NCBI GenBank assembly: GCA_022508725.1
Contig: JAFLUR010000095.1
Span: 1-8,132, forward strand
Direction: 5' to 3'
DNA length: 8,132 nucleotides
Origin: Oscillospiraceae bacterium
GTDB taxonomy: Bacteria; Bacillota; Clostridia; UBA1381
Below the pieces are notes generated by a model. The model did no database searches, had not been told where the DNA came from, and was given only the letters and a program-made list of their open reading frames with translations. This document shows positions 1-7,703 of this stretch, piece by piece (position 1 is the first letter of the stretch; the number at the start of each line of letters is the position of its first letter). Position numbers and translations under genes: made by a program.

Positions 1-688
1 TTCCGGCAGGCGTCCCCGTGTCAAGCCATGCCATACCTCTGTGCATAAGATTCACTTTCAGCTTACCGCGCCTTAAGTATTCATTGTTTACAGAAGTTAT
101 TTCCAATTCGCCCCGCTCCGACGGTTTTATTTTCTTTGCTGTTTCAACAACCTTGTTATCATAAAAATATAACCCCGGAACCGCATAATTTGATCTGGGA
201 TGATCGGGTTTTTCTTCTATCGATATAACATTTCCTTCATCGTCGAATTCAACAACACCGAACGATTTCGGATTTTTTACCGGATAACCGAATATCATAG
301 CCCCGTCAAGACGGTCTATTGCATTCTTGAGTATTCTTGTAAAATCCTTTCCGTAAAAAATATTATCTCCGAGAACAAGACATACACTGTCCTCGCCTAT
401 AAATTCTTCGCCTATTATAAAAGCCTGCGCAAGTCCTTTCGGTTCCTCCTGAACTTTATATGTGATCGATATACCGAATCTTGACCCGTCACCCAGCAAT
501 TCTTCATACATAGGCAAATCTATCGGGGTTGATATTATAAGTATCTCCTTTATGCTTGCCAGAAGCAGCGTTGATACCGGATAATAGATCATGGGCTTGT
601 CATATATGGGCAAAAGCTGCTTTGATATGACCTTTGTAAGCGGATAAAGTCTTGTCCCGCGGCCTCCCGCCAATATAATACCTTTCAT
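1..688 (-). CDS. rfbA: Glucose-1-phosphate thymidylyltransferase (RmlA), 3' end beyond the window
   Basis: The first 229 codons, read without interruption from ATG at 686-688 to the left edge. The family is about 290 residues, so some 60 residues are missing. It makes dTDP-glucose from dTTP and glucose-1-phosphate, the entry step to dTDP-deoxysugars. The nucleotidyltransferase signature is intact: MKGIILAGGRGTRLYPLT (1-18), SKQLLPIYDKPMIYYP (22-37), QEEPKGLAQAF (80-90), the metal-site LGDNIFYG (106-113), EEKP (158-161), PGLYFYDN (171-178), RGELEIT (192-198) and AWLDTGT (220-226) with the second metal-site Asp. The residue after DTGT is Pro where I expect His in many homologues. AGGAG at 698-702 lies 9 bases before the ATG, inside the end of the aminotransferase gene, which suggests coupled translation. 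It marks the left part of the locus as a dTDP-sugar supply module, and rmlB would be expected next. Confidence 0.97.
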   Translation of the reverse strand, partial: MKGIILAGGRGTRLYPLTKVISKQLLPIYDKPMIYYPVSTLLLASIKEILIISTPIDLPMYEELLGDGSRFGISITYKVQEEPKGLAQAFIIGEEFIGEDSVCLVLGDNIFYGKDFTRILKNAIDRLDGAMIFGYPVKNPKSFGVVEFDDEGNVISIEEKPDHPRSNYAVPGLYFYDNKVVETAKKIKPSERGELEITSVNNEYLRRGKLKVNLMHRGMAWLDTGTPAG

Positions 689-694
689 ACCGTA

Positions 695-1798
695 TCACTC
701 CTGTCTTAAAATTATTTCACATATCCTGTCAACATCCTCGACGGAAAGACCCGCATACATCGGCAATGTAAGTACATTCTCCGATATATACTTTGCTTTG
801 GGTGTATTTCCGGGGTCAAATTTCCCTTTATAACATTCAAATTCATTTGTCGGCGGATAAAAATACTTTCTCGCATATATATTTTCCTTTGCAAGCTCAT
901 CTGAAATTTGATCTCTCGATTTTCCGAAAATATCTCCGTCAAATACTACCGGGAAATATGAATAGTTATGTATTACACCGTCCTGTTCTTTCCACGGTCG
1001 TATTCCCCGTCTGCCGCTCAGATTATCGATATACCTTTTCGCGGCGATCTTTCTCTCGGAAATTTCTCTCTCGATTATCTTTAAATTACAAAGTCCCATA
1101 GCCGCCTGAAATTCATTCATTTTGGCATTTCCCGCAACCTCTTTATAATTTTCATTGTCACTCATGCCGAAATTCCTTTGTACATTCAATCGTTCCGTAA
1201 GCCTGCTGTCTTTATATGCGACGCATCCGCCCTCTATCGTATTGAATACTTTGGTGGCATGAAAGGAAAACATCGACGCATCTCCGAATGAGCCTATGCC
1301 TCTGCCGTCCACCCTAACGCCGAATGTATGCGCCGCATCGTATATGACCTTCAAATTATGCTTCTTTGCAATTTTTTCTATCTCGTATACATTGCATACA
1401 TTACCGTAAACATGAACCGGGATTATTGCCGATGTTTTATCGGTTATAAGCAATTTCGCTTTTTTCACATCGATAGTGTAATCATCTTCATTCACATCAC
1501 AGAAAACAGGTGTCAGACCGCATCTTACGATTGCCTGCGTGGTGGAGGCAAATGTAAACGGAGTCGTTATTACCTCTCCCGTAAGCTTCATGGACGATAT
1601 GGCTGCCTCGAGCGCAAGATGACCGTTTGCAAACAATGATACATTCTCTACCGCAAGATACTCACGCAATTTTTCCTGCAATTTATTATGCTTGGCACCC
1701 ATATTTGTGATCCATCTGCTGTCCCACAGATCCTTTATTTCATTTACATATTCCTCAAACTCCGGCATTGAAGAACGTGTAACATTGATTTTATCCAT
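695..1798 (-). CDS. DegT/DnrJ/EryC1/StrS family sugar aminotransferase, VioA-like
   Basis: A 367-residue PLP-dependent nucleotide-sugar aminotransferase, close to full family length. Visible landmarks are LFANGHLALEAA (55-66) for phosphate binding, GEVITTPFTFASTT (74-87), IPVHVYGN (126-133), the PLP-ring Asp in IYDAAH (Asp154), the Schiff-base Lys in SFHATKVFNTIEGG (Lys183), and KMNEFQAAMG (226-235). The wording of these blocks most resembles enzymes that aminate dTDP-4-keto-6-deoxyglucose to dTDP-4-amino-4,6-dideoxyglucose (VioA). I infer that substrate from remembered family sequences and from rmlA lying directly downstream, so 3-amino or other 4-amino hexoses remain possible. It acts in the cytoplasm, using glutamate as the usual amino donor in the family. 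ATG at 1796-1798 has AGAGG at 1806-1810 with 7-base spacing. The TGA stop lies 6 bases before the rmlA start, and the end of this gene contains the rmlA ribosome-binding site. Confidence 0.94.
   Translation of the reverse strand: MDKINVTRSSMPEFEEYVNEIKDLWDSRWITNMGAKHNKLQEKLREYLAVENVSLFANGHLALEAAISSMKLTGEVITTPFTFASTTQAIVRCGLTPVFCDVNEDDYTIDVKKAKLLITDKTSAIIPVHVYGNVCNVYEIEKIAKKHNLKVIYDAAHTFGVRVDGRGIGSFGDASMFSFHATKVFNTIEGGCVAYKDSRLTERLNVQRNFGMSDNENYKEVAGNAKMNEFQAAMGLCNLKIIEREISERKIAAKRYIDNLSGRRGIRPWKEQDGVIHNYSYFPVVFDGDIFGKSRDQISDELAKENIYARKYFYPPTNEFECYKGKFDPGNTPKAKYISENVLTLPMYAGLSVEDVDRICEIILRQE
698..702 (-). promoter_or_regulatory. Ribosome binding site for rfbA
   Basis: AGGAG on the minus strand, 9 bases before the rfbA ATG. 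It lies within the final codons of the aminotransferase gene, just before that gene's TGA. A ribosome finishing the upstream gene therefore passes over this site and can restart nearby. Confidence 0.8.
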
Positions 1799-1805
1799 TT
1801 TTATA

Positions 1806-1810
1806 CCTCT
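1806..1810 (-). promoter_or_regulatory. Ribosome binding site for the sugar aminotransferase gene
   Basis: AGAGG on the minus strand, 7 bases before the ATG at 1796-1798. It lies in the 40-base gap after the flippase stop. That gap has no terminator-like hairpin followed by a T run. Confidence 0.7.
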
Positions 1811-1838
1811 TTTATGTTAAATTTTCACAGCTGAATAT

Positions 1839-3269
1839 TTATTTTCTTTTCAGTGCGATATTCTTTATATATACAAAGGATCTGTTCTTTACCGCTGCCG
1901 ATAATATAACATATATCGCAATTCCCGTCAATACCTGTATTATCATCTTCAATAAAATCGGCATATCAAAAAAATCAAATATAATTACAAGCCCGCCCAT
2001 CAATACTGCCAACAGCAAATTGGGCATTATATCCTTTATCTGTTCTATATATGAATATCCCAGCAGCTTCTTATTCGGCCAAGAATTTATTATCTGAGCC
2101 GCCACACCGCTTATAAGCGTACTGTATGCCATCACCATGACTCCGTAATGCATACTTATCAATAATAAAACAAGTCCCACCGCTTTTTTTATTATTTCCA
2201 ATTTTAAAAACAAGTCGCTTCTTCCGAGAGCTTTTATCGCATTCAGATTGGCTGTGTGTATGGGATAAAATATGTATGAAATACAAAATATCCTCATATA
2301 AGGCACACATTCTATCCATTTATCGGTCAGCACAATTCTTACGACCGAATCAGATATGGCTATGAGTCCCATCATAAGCGGCGCTATCACATAAGTACTC
2401 AATTCAATTGATTTTCGCACTATATTCTTTACGTTATCCTTATTATTCTGCTCCTCCGACATAACCGGCAGCAATACGCTGTCAATAGATGTGTTTATAT
2501 TTGTTATTATGGTCATGGGAAATTGATTGCCTTTATCATAAAAGGCAAGCTCCTGTTTGGTGTACATTTTACCGATTATAAGATTTCTTAAATTATTGTA
2601 AACCGTATCCAATAACGATGAACAAAGCAGCTTCCATCCGTACGAATACAATCCTTTTAATCTTGCCGGAGAAAATGCAAGCGACGGTCTCCATTTAACG
2701 GTTATCCACAATACCAACGTATCTATAAATGCGTTTGTAAGATACTGCGCTATTATTGCCCAGCATCCGAAATTATAATATGCCATTGTTATTCCGACAA
2801 AAGCGGATATGATCGTGCCTCCGAGCGTTGAATAAAAAAATCTCTTAAACATCATATGCTTTGAAACATATGCCTGCTGTATATTTTTGACTCCCGATAT
2901 CAGCAGCAGAATACCTATAACGCGTATATATGCAACAAGAGCGGTATCATTATAAAATTTCGCAATAACCGGCGCTGCGCAAATCAATATAAAATATATC
3001 GCAACGCATACCGCGCAATTAAAATAAAACACGGACGAAAACTCCGTATCATCGGCGTCTTTTTTTTGTATAAGCGCCGAACCCATACCGCTGTCAATAA
3101 ACACCTGCAATATATTTGTGAAAACCATTATCAGCGCGATCGTGCCGTACATATCGGGGGACAGAAGCCGCGCAAGAACTATCGACACGATAAAGCTTAC
3201 CGTCTGCGCCCCCGAACGTTCCGCAAAACGCCATATCATATTTGATATGACCTTTACTTTTTTCTCCAA
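1839..3269 (-). CDS. wzx: Polysaccharide repeat-unit flippase, Wzx type (MOP superfamily)
   Basis: A 476-residue membrane protein with about 12-14 hydrophobic segments spread over its length, the usual size for PST/Wzx transporters. The N-terminal block is diagnostic for this group: SNMIWRFAERSGAQ (9-22), LARLLSPDMYGTIALI (32-47), then DSGMGSALIQKKDADDTEFS (59-78) and VFYFN. It should move the completed undecaprenyl-linked repeat unit from the inner to the outer membrane leaflet, where Wzy acts. The start is TTG at 3267-3269. A strong GGAGG (3278-3282) lies 8 bases upstream, and no ATG precedes the conserved N-terminus in this frame. The first in-frame ATG (Met11) would cut into the conserved start region. 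The gene overlaps the upstream GT2 by 16 bases, and a 40-base gap separates it from the aminotransferase gene. The family resembles the WzxC/TuaB-like branch. The substrate is inferred only from the neighbours. Confidence 0.93.
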   Translation of the reverse strand: MEKKVKVISNMIWRFAERSGAQTVSFIVSIVLARLLSPDMYGTIALIMVFTNILQVFIDSGMGSALIQKKDADDTEFSSVFYFNCAVCVAIYFILICAAPVIAKFYNDTALVAYIRVIGILLLISGVKNIQQAYVSKHMMFKRFFYSTLGGTIISAFVGITMAYYNFGCWAIIAQYLTNAFIDTLVLWITVKWRPSLAFSPARLKGLYSYGWKLLCSSLLDTVYNNLRNLIIGKMYTKQELAFYDKGNQFPMTIITNINTSIDSVLLPVMSEEQNNKDNVKNIVRKSIELSTYVIAPLMMGLIAISDSVVRIVLTDKWIECVPYMRIFCISYIFYPIHTANLNAIKALGRSDLFLKLEIIKKAVGLVLLLISMHYGVMVMAYSTLISGVAAQIINSWPNKKLLGYSYIEQIKDIMPNLLLAVLMGGLVIIFDFFDMPILLKMIIQVLTGIAIYVILSAAVKNRSFVYIKNIALKRK

Positions 3270-4156
3270 TATACAAACCTCCGTATTTTATCCATATCCT
3301 TTATGCCTGTTTTTGAAAATATATTTTTTATATATGCGTGAAACCTACACCTGCGCGCAAGGCTTTTTTTTGTTTTTATTATATCTTTTATTAATTGATT
3401 ATATTTGTATTCGGAATACCTGTTTACCTCTTCAAGCATAGCGGCAGTTTCTTCATGCATTTTCATACACGCGATGGAATTGCTCGTTCTTAATGTCCAT
3501 GAGCCTTCGACATTTATACGGTATACAGACATTACCTTTCCGTAACGCATTATCTTTCCTTTAAGCGATAAATATATTCCAAGCGGGTAATCGCCCACCA
3601 TATTTACCATATCCAGAAATTTCGGACGGTTCGACAGATATTTTTTTCTGAACATTAAAGAGCTTGTATGATATGCCGTCTTCTCCGCAACATCTTCCAA
3701 ACCCAACGTTTTATCATGCGGCGAATACATTTCTTTCTTTTCCGATGTAATTTGATTAAAGAGAAGCGTATTATGCGCACAGGCAGAAAAATCGGGATTT
3801 GAATCAAGAAAGTCCACCTGCTTCCGCAGCTTCTCATTATCGATCCAATAATCGTCTCCTTCGCAAAGCGCAACATATTCGCCTCTGCATTTCGGATATA
3901 CATATGTCGGGAGAATACGAATTTTTTTTGAATATTGATTTTCTTTTTGATAGACAGGCTTTATTATATCGGGATATTTTTGCTCGTATTCTCTTATTAT
4001 ATCCGCCGTTTTGTCTGTCGATGCATCATCGTGTACTATGACTTCATATTTAAAATCAGTTTTCTGAGATACAAAGCCCTCCAATGAATCTCTTATATAT
4101 TTTTCATGATTATATGTCGCACAGCATATACTGACCTTTATTTTATCTTCCGTCAT
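3254..4156 (-). CDS. Glycosyltransferase family 2 (GT-A)
   Basis: A 300-residue GT2 enzyme. The nucleotide-binding strand is VSICCATYNHEKYI (8-21), the first acidic motif is VHDDASTDKT (41-50), and the DxD-type motif is CEGDDYW (98-104), a form common in capsule and EPS transferases. GDYPLGIYLSLKG (188-200) and VYRINVEGSW (211-220) match the usual C-terminal acceptor-side features of this group. The C-terminus is rich in Lys and Arg (about 256-300), suggesting peripheral membrane contact. ATG at 4154-4156 is supported by GGGGAG at 4165-4170 with 8-base spacing. The gene begins 50 bases after the GT4 stop, and its last 16 bases overlap the start of the flippase gene, whose ribosome-binding site therefore lies inside this coding region. 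It probably adds one sugar to the repeat unit before export. Donor and acceptor are not predictable from the sequence. Confidence 0.93.
   Translation of the reverse strand: MTEDKIKVSICCATYNHEKYIRDSLEGFVSQKTDFKYEVIVHDDASTDKTADIIREYEQKYPDIIKPVYQKENQYSKKIRILPTYVYPKCRGEYVALCEGDDYWIDNEKLRKQVDFLDSNPDFSACAHNTLLFNQITSEKKEMYSPHDKTLGLEDVAEKTAYHTSSLMFRKKYLSNRPKFLDMVNMVGDYPLGIYLSLKGKIMRYGKVMSVYRINVEGSWTLRTSNSIACMKMHEETAAMLEEVNRYSEYKYNQLIKDIIKTKKSLARRCRFHAYIKNIFSKTGIKDMDKIRRFVYWRKK
3278..3282 (-). promoter_or_regulatory. Ribosome binding site that decides the TTG start of wzx
   Basis: A full GGAGG core on the minus strand, 8 bases before TTG at 3267-3269. It sits inside the 3' end of the upstream GT2 gene. 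Its strength and spacing support TTG over the first in-frame ATG, 30 bases further in, which would remove conserved N-terminal residues of the flippase. Confidence 0.8.
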
Positions 4157-4164
4157 TTAATTAT

Positions 4165-4170
4165 CTCCCC
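4165..4170 (-). promoter_or_regulatory. Ribosome binding site for the GT2 gene ending at 3254
   Basis: GGGGAG on the minus strand, 8 bases before the ATG at 4154-4156. It lies in a 50-base gap that shows no recognisable promoter or hairpin, so the gap looks like a plain leader within one transcript. Confidence 0.7.
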
Positions 4171-4206
4171 TGTAATTTCAATAATACCCTTAAAAATCAT
4201 TTTAAT

Positions 4207-5313
4207 TTACAATATCCCGTTCAAATATATTTCCCTTAATTTTTCCGCTGATTTTTTTATATCATAATTTTTTCCCTTTTCATTAAGGGGATTGTCCGCT
4301 CTTGAAACATCCTTATATTCAAGAACGGCCTTTGCCCATTCTTCCGCGCTTTTTTGAAGCGATAAAAATTGCACCTTTTCGCTGATTTGCACCTCGCGGG
4401 TTATCGCGTCGGATAACACACAGGGTATACCGTTTACCTGCGCTTCAACCAACGCAACGGGCAATCCCTCGTAATGCGACGGATAAACCGTAACGTCTAT
4501 CATATTCTGAAGCAAATATATGTCGTTTCTGTTCCCCGGCATCAATACTTTATCCTTTAAATTCAGAGCCTTTATCCTTTCTTCTATCGTTTCTCTTTGG
4601 TCGCCGTCTCCTATTATGACCAATCTGCTTTTTGGGTATAGTTTATTGACATTATCAAACACATCAATAAGAAACGTATGATTTTTCACTTTTGTAAGTC
4701 TTGCGATCATTCCTATCACAAACATATCTTTTATATCATATTTTTGTCTGAGACTTTCCCTCGCTTCTTTATCGAAACAAAACTTTTCAAAATCCACCCC
4801 GTTGTTTATAACCGTTCCGTAATTGTCAAACAATTCTTTTCCGTATAAATATTCTCCCGCCGCAACACCGCAGGCGAGGTAATCGGTAGCATATTTCCGG
4901 ATCATTTTTTTCATCATTTTTTCATATACATTCATAACAAATCCGGGCGAACGGTTTGAACTCGTACTATGCGAATGTGAGATCAATCTCTTGCAGCCGA
5001 GTTTTTTGAATATATAAATATTTATACCGTTATTTAAAAGCGTATGGGTATGAACAATGTCAAACCCGTTATATTTATTCCATACTTCTTTCAGCTCCGC
5101 GGCATATTTCAGATAAGGCGGCGCCGGAGGAGATATGTGTATTATTTTGCAGCCGTTATATCGGAGTATCTCTTCATATTCGCCTGTATCTTCGCCGAAT
5201 ACGAGAAAATAAAAATCCAGCCCTTCTCTGTCCATATTCAATATAAAATCGGTCGTTATTTTTTCCGCCCCTCCGATACGCAGCGCACCGATTACGATCA
5301 ATATTTTTTTCAT
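4207..5313 (-). CDS. Glycosyltransferase family 4 (GT-B), CapH/EpsF-like
   Basis: A complete 368-residue GT-B enzyme. The N-terminus MKKILIVIGALRIGGAEK carries the glycine-rich GGAEK loop (14-18). DIVHTHT (85-91) and ISHSHST (111-117) are the His-rich strands of the first domain. The second domain starts near GMIARLTKVKNH (201-212), followed by LVIIGDGDQR (231-240), KVLMPGNRNDI (255-265), the E-x7-E motif in YEGLPVALVEAQ (281-292, E282 and E290) and SDAITREVQI (301-310). The SD-x-ITRE signature and the N-terminus resemble capsule/EPS transferases of the CapH/EpsF type; this subfamily placement is from memory. It should be a retaining transferase using a nucleotide-sugar donor to extend the lipid-linked repeat unit. 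ATG at 5311-5313 overlaps the wzy TGA by four bases, so translation is probably coupled. AAGGA at 5324-5328 lies 10 bases upstream; a nearer AGAGG is only one base from the ATG, too close to serve. Confidence 0.95.
   Translation of the reverse strand: MKKILIVIGALRIGGAEKITTDFILNMDREGLDFYFLVFGEDTGEYEEILRYNGCKIIHISPPAPPYLKYAAELKEVWNKYNGFDIVHTHTLLNNGINIYIFKKLGCKRLISHSHSTSSNRSPGFVMNVYEKMMKKMIRKYATDYLACGVAAGEYLYGKELFDNYGTVINNGVDFEKFCFDKEARESLRQKYDIKDMFVIGMIARLTKVKNHTFLIDVFDNVNKLYPKSRLVIIGDGDQRETIEERIKALNLKDKVLMPGNRNDIYLLQNMIDVTVYPSHYEGLPVALVEAQVNGIPCVLSDAITREVQISEKVQFLSLQKSAEEWAKAVLEYKDVSRADNPLNEKGKNYDIKKSAEKLREIYLNGIL
5310..5313 (-). other. ATGA stop-start overlap between wzy and the GT4 gene
   Basis: The four bases ATGA on the minus strand serve both as the ATG of the GT4 gene and, shifted by one base, as the TGA of wzy. 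This arrangement is commonly linked to translational coupling. It ties production of the GT4 enzyme to that of the polymerase, and both gene calls support it independently. Confidence 0.85.
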
Positions 5314-6737
5314 ACCTCTTTTATCCTTTTCCTGCGTTTTTTGCCAAACATACGATCATAAACTTTAAATAATATCCATAAATACATCATACCCCATAAA
5401 GGCGTTCTGATAACAGTGGAAACACTGTCCCTTATCCACCACATTGCTCCGGTGAAAAATAAAATAAAGAAAACAGTCTTGGTATACTTTTGTTCCGTGA
5501 AAAACATATCGAATTTATTTGATATATTGTTTATAAAATATCCCATGAGCATTGCCGGAAATACTCCCCAATATCCGAAATTCGCATATATTTCCGCAAT
5601 AACGGACCCGCCCATGGAGGTCACCGCATACTCATTATAATATAAAGACCAATCATACGCCTCTCTCATAAAATCATTCACCGTCGGAAACAATGACACA
5701 AGAGCGCTGAGGTAAGTCGTTCCGTATTTATACGGAAAGTATTTTGGTATCTGTGCCTTGGTAAGTATGACCGTATATAACGACCCTCCGAATTCCTCGA
5801 GCATTTTCAAAAGGGGACTTTCAATATTGCCGGCACCTTCCGATATGCTCTCGGGAGTTATTAAACCGTTACCCCGCACATAAGCTATTATTGCCAAACA
5901 CATAATACCCATATAACCCAATACCGCAAACAGTATCAGCTTTCCCAAAGATATCTTTCCCAATTTAAAATAAATAATAGTGAACATTATGATCTTTATA
6001 ACAGATCTCCCGCGTCCTCCCGTAACCATATTAAAACCAAAATACAATACCGCAATTACATATGTCAGCGTAAGCTTGAATTTATTTTCTCTGTAGGCAA
6101 GCATTACAAGCGTAATTCCCACCAATAAAAACTCCGTATAGGTTGCGGTTATTCCCGTCACATCAACACGGAAAGAATCCAGGTAATTTCCCGCCTGCAC
6201 CAATGCCAGTTGTTGAAGCAATATTTTAAGATGAACGGGCAAAGTCGTTATTATTATGAAATAACCTATTCGTTTGAATTTTTTTGTGTCATACGCAAAC
6301 ATATCCTTCTTAAAAAAGGAATCAATGATATCTATGCGAAGCGTCTTGCTTTTATAAACATTCGTAAGCAACATTCCCATAACGATACCGGATATTATCA
6401 TCAAAGAATACATTACGGAATCATAATATCTTTCCGCACCGTACAATTCGTATAAATCATAATAATAATCGTAGTCCCTGAAAAACGTGTGTAATATGAT
6501 CTGTCCCGTATGAAACAAATACACAAACAAAATAAAAAAAATCGCATAACAGATAAAGCATTTATTGATTTTATATAACGCAAATACCGATGCTGCGATA
6601 TGTAAAGCCACATATACGCCCATTATGTTTATCTTTGTATCAATATCCTTTATAAATAATATTGTCAACATACCCGATAAACAAAACAAAAAGTAAAACA
6701 AAAAATATATTATATTTTTACTTTTTATATTTTTCAT
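5310..6737 (-). CDS. wzy: Oligosaccharide repeat-unit polymerase, Wzy type
   Basis: A polytopic membrane protein of 475 residues with about 11-12 hydrophobic segments, including roughly 9-29, 37-55, 60-83, 108-125, 157-176, 200-215, 222-239, 263-287, 385-403, 418-436 and 445-460. The supporting signs are GGRGRSVIK (240-248) after a membrane segment and the late block SMGGSVIAEIYANFGYWG (374-391), both typical of the repeat-unit polymerase family. The tail is strongly basic (GKKRRKRIKEV), as expected for a cytoplasmic end. Wzy joins flipped lipid-linked repeat units on the outer face of the membrane, and its specificity usually determines the polymer linkage. The frame stays open upstream to 6884, but the start is placed at ATG 6735-6737. 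Two GGAG motifs sit just before it, hydrophobic sequence follows directly, and a longer form would overlap the preceding gene by 130 bases with a polar, non-membrane extension. The stop overlaps the next start as ATGA. Wzy sequences diverge widely, so the call rests on topology, motifs and context. Confidence 0.87.
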   Translation of the reverse strand: MKNIKSKNIIYFLFYFLFCLSGMLTILFIKDIDTKINIMGVYVALHIAASVFALYKINKCFICYAIFFILFVYLFHTGQIILHTFFRDYDYYYDLYELYGAERYYDSVMYSLMIISGIVMGMLLTNVYKSKTLRIDIIDSFFKKDMFAYDTKKFKRIGYFIIITTLPVHLKILLQQLALVQAGNYLDSFRVDVTGITATYTEFLLVGITLVMLAYRENKFKLTLTYVIAVLYFGFNMVTGGRGRSVIKIIMFTIIYFKLGKISLGKLILFAVLGYMGIMCLAIIAYVRGNGLITPESISEGAGNIESPLLKMLEEFGGSLYTVILTKAQIPKYFPYKYGTTYLSALVSLFPTVNDFMREAYDWSLYYNEYAVTSMGGSVIAEIYANFGYWGVFPAMLMGYFINNISNKFDMFFTEQKYTKTVFFILFFTGAMWWIRDSVSTVIRTPLWGMMYLWILFKVYDRMFGKKRRKRIKEV

Positions 6738-6741
6738 CTGT

Positions 6742-6752
6742 TCTCCAACTCC
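6742..6752 (-). promoter_or_regulatory. Ribosome binding site that decides the wzy start
   Basis: Two GGAG motifs on the minus strand, at 6743-6746 (5 bases before the ATG at 6735-6737) and 6749-6752 (11 bases before it). They lie in the 17-base gap after the upstream GT2 stop. They support the 475-residue form of Wzy rather than a 524-residue form reaching back to 6884. Confidence 0.75.
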
Positions 6753-6754
6753 GT

Positions 6755-7645
6755 TTATAAATACTTCTTCTTCCAATATCTGTACAATAAATATCCGGCA
6801 GGCGCGGTAATAAATCTGATGATTTTTCCTTTTTCCGTTTTTCCGGCTTTTCTCTGCTTTCCGTCGGAAAAATAATAATAACAATTATATAAAATCGCTT
6901 TTTTTATGCGAAAATATACGGGAAACTCCTTTGTGAGCATCATTGCCGAATTAAGCATTCCTCCGACGGGGCATTTTATACGCATGGCTCGTCCCGATTT
7001 TGTAAGTCCGTCTTCAAGATATTCACATATATATATGATATCGTTTTTCCAGACCATATCATAATATTTTCCTATATCGCACCATACATAATCTTCGCCT
7101 ATAAATTTTTCACCCTTGATCTCGGGAAATTTTCTTTCCTTCAACAATTCCGTTCTGAATACTTCCGCCTTGTCTCCTCCGACTTTTCTTTTTAAACGCA
7201 TTTCAATATATGAGCATACACATTCTTCACTGAATTTATCGCCCACCTGTTCTTCTCTCGTATATCCTTTAAGAAAAGAAATACCGGCGATCCTTTTGTT
7301 TGCGCGGAATTGTTTCCAGTTTTCTCCGATCGTTTCAACGGCTTCCGGAATAAGATAATCATCGCTGTCAACAATAAATGTCAGTTCATTGTCTGTTCTT
7401 TCTATCCCGTAATTTAATGCGGTATGCTTTCCGGCATTTTCCTTATGATAATAAATTATCGGGATATTGCCGTCATCAATTATTTTTTTTATATATTCGC
7501 CTGTATTATCATCCGAACCGTCATCCACCACGACCCATACAAAATTACCGCTTGTCTGCTCACACAAGCTTTCATATAACTTAGGCAATGTATGCGCTCT
7601 GTTATATGTGGGCGTCAGTACGGCAATCAATTTATCTTCATACAT
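6755..7645 (-). CDS. Glycosyltransferase family 2 (GT-A)
   Basis: A 296-residue inverting-type GT2 enzyme. The N-terminal nucleotide-binding strand is AVLTPTYNRAHTL (residues 8-20), the first acidic motif is VVDDGSDDNT (39-48), KENAGKHTALNYG (68-80) is the usual helix region, and the metal-binding DxD-type motif is VDSDD (92-96). GED at 183-185 in FIGEDYVW fits the position of the acidic catalytic-base region of this family. The tail (about 271-296) is basic and aromatic, ending YRYWKKKYL, which could hold the protein at the membrane. ATG at 7643-7645 is chosen because AAAGGA lies 10 bases upstream (7656-7661) and the GT2 fold begins at once. It starts 58 bases after the upstream GT4 gene and ends 17 bases before wzy. 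It should add one residue to the repeat unit. Sugar specificity is unknown. It is not especially close to the other GT2 in this locus. Confidence 0.93.
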   Translation of the reverse strand: MYEDKLIAVLTPTYNRAHTLPKLYESLCEQTSGNFVWVVVDDGSDDNTGEYIKKIIDDGNIPIIYYHKENAGKHTALNYGIERTDNELTFIVDSDDYLIPEAVETIGENWKQFRANKRIAGISFLKGYTREEQVGDKFSEECVCSYIEMRLKRKVGGDKAEVFRTELLKERKFPEIKGEKFIGEDYVWCDIGKYYDMVWKNDIIYICEYLEDGLTKSGRAMRIKCPVGGMLNSAMMLTKEFPVYFRIKKAILYNCYYYFSDGKQRKAGKTEKGKIIRFITAPAGYLLYRYWKKKYL

Positions 7646-7703
7646 AGATTATCATTCCTTTTTGCAATCCGTTTTACCGACCGTATGCAATGCCCCGCGG
7701 AAT

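Noticed and set aside
200..484. A 94-codon plus-strand open frame.
   Set aside because: It is fully antisense to rfbA, whose reading frame is continuous and carries all family motifs. The translated product looks like no known protein.
3060..3067. Runs of seven or eight T on the plus strand (for example 3060-3067, 3364-3371, 3922-3929, 7483-7490) as phase-variable slippage sites.
   Set aside because: They mostly encode adjacent Lys AAA codons or similar in an AT-rich genome, every affected gene is in frame, and eight bases is short for a phase-variable tract. Only multi-strain comparison could revive this.
3118..3441. A 107-codon plus-strand open frame across the GT2-flippase junction.
   Set aside because: Both minus-strand genes here are clear, and the plus-strand product is a low-complexity, hydrophobic and aromatic string typical of an antisense shadow.
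7646..7703. A possible hairpin with 5-base arms (TTGCA and TGCAA) in the 58-base gap, as a terminator.
   Set aside because: The stem is short and AT-containing with a loop of about 19 bases, and no T run follows on the coding strand. It is too weak to call.
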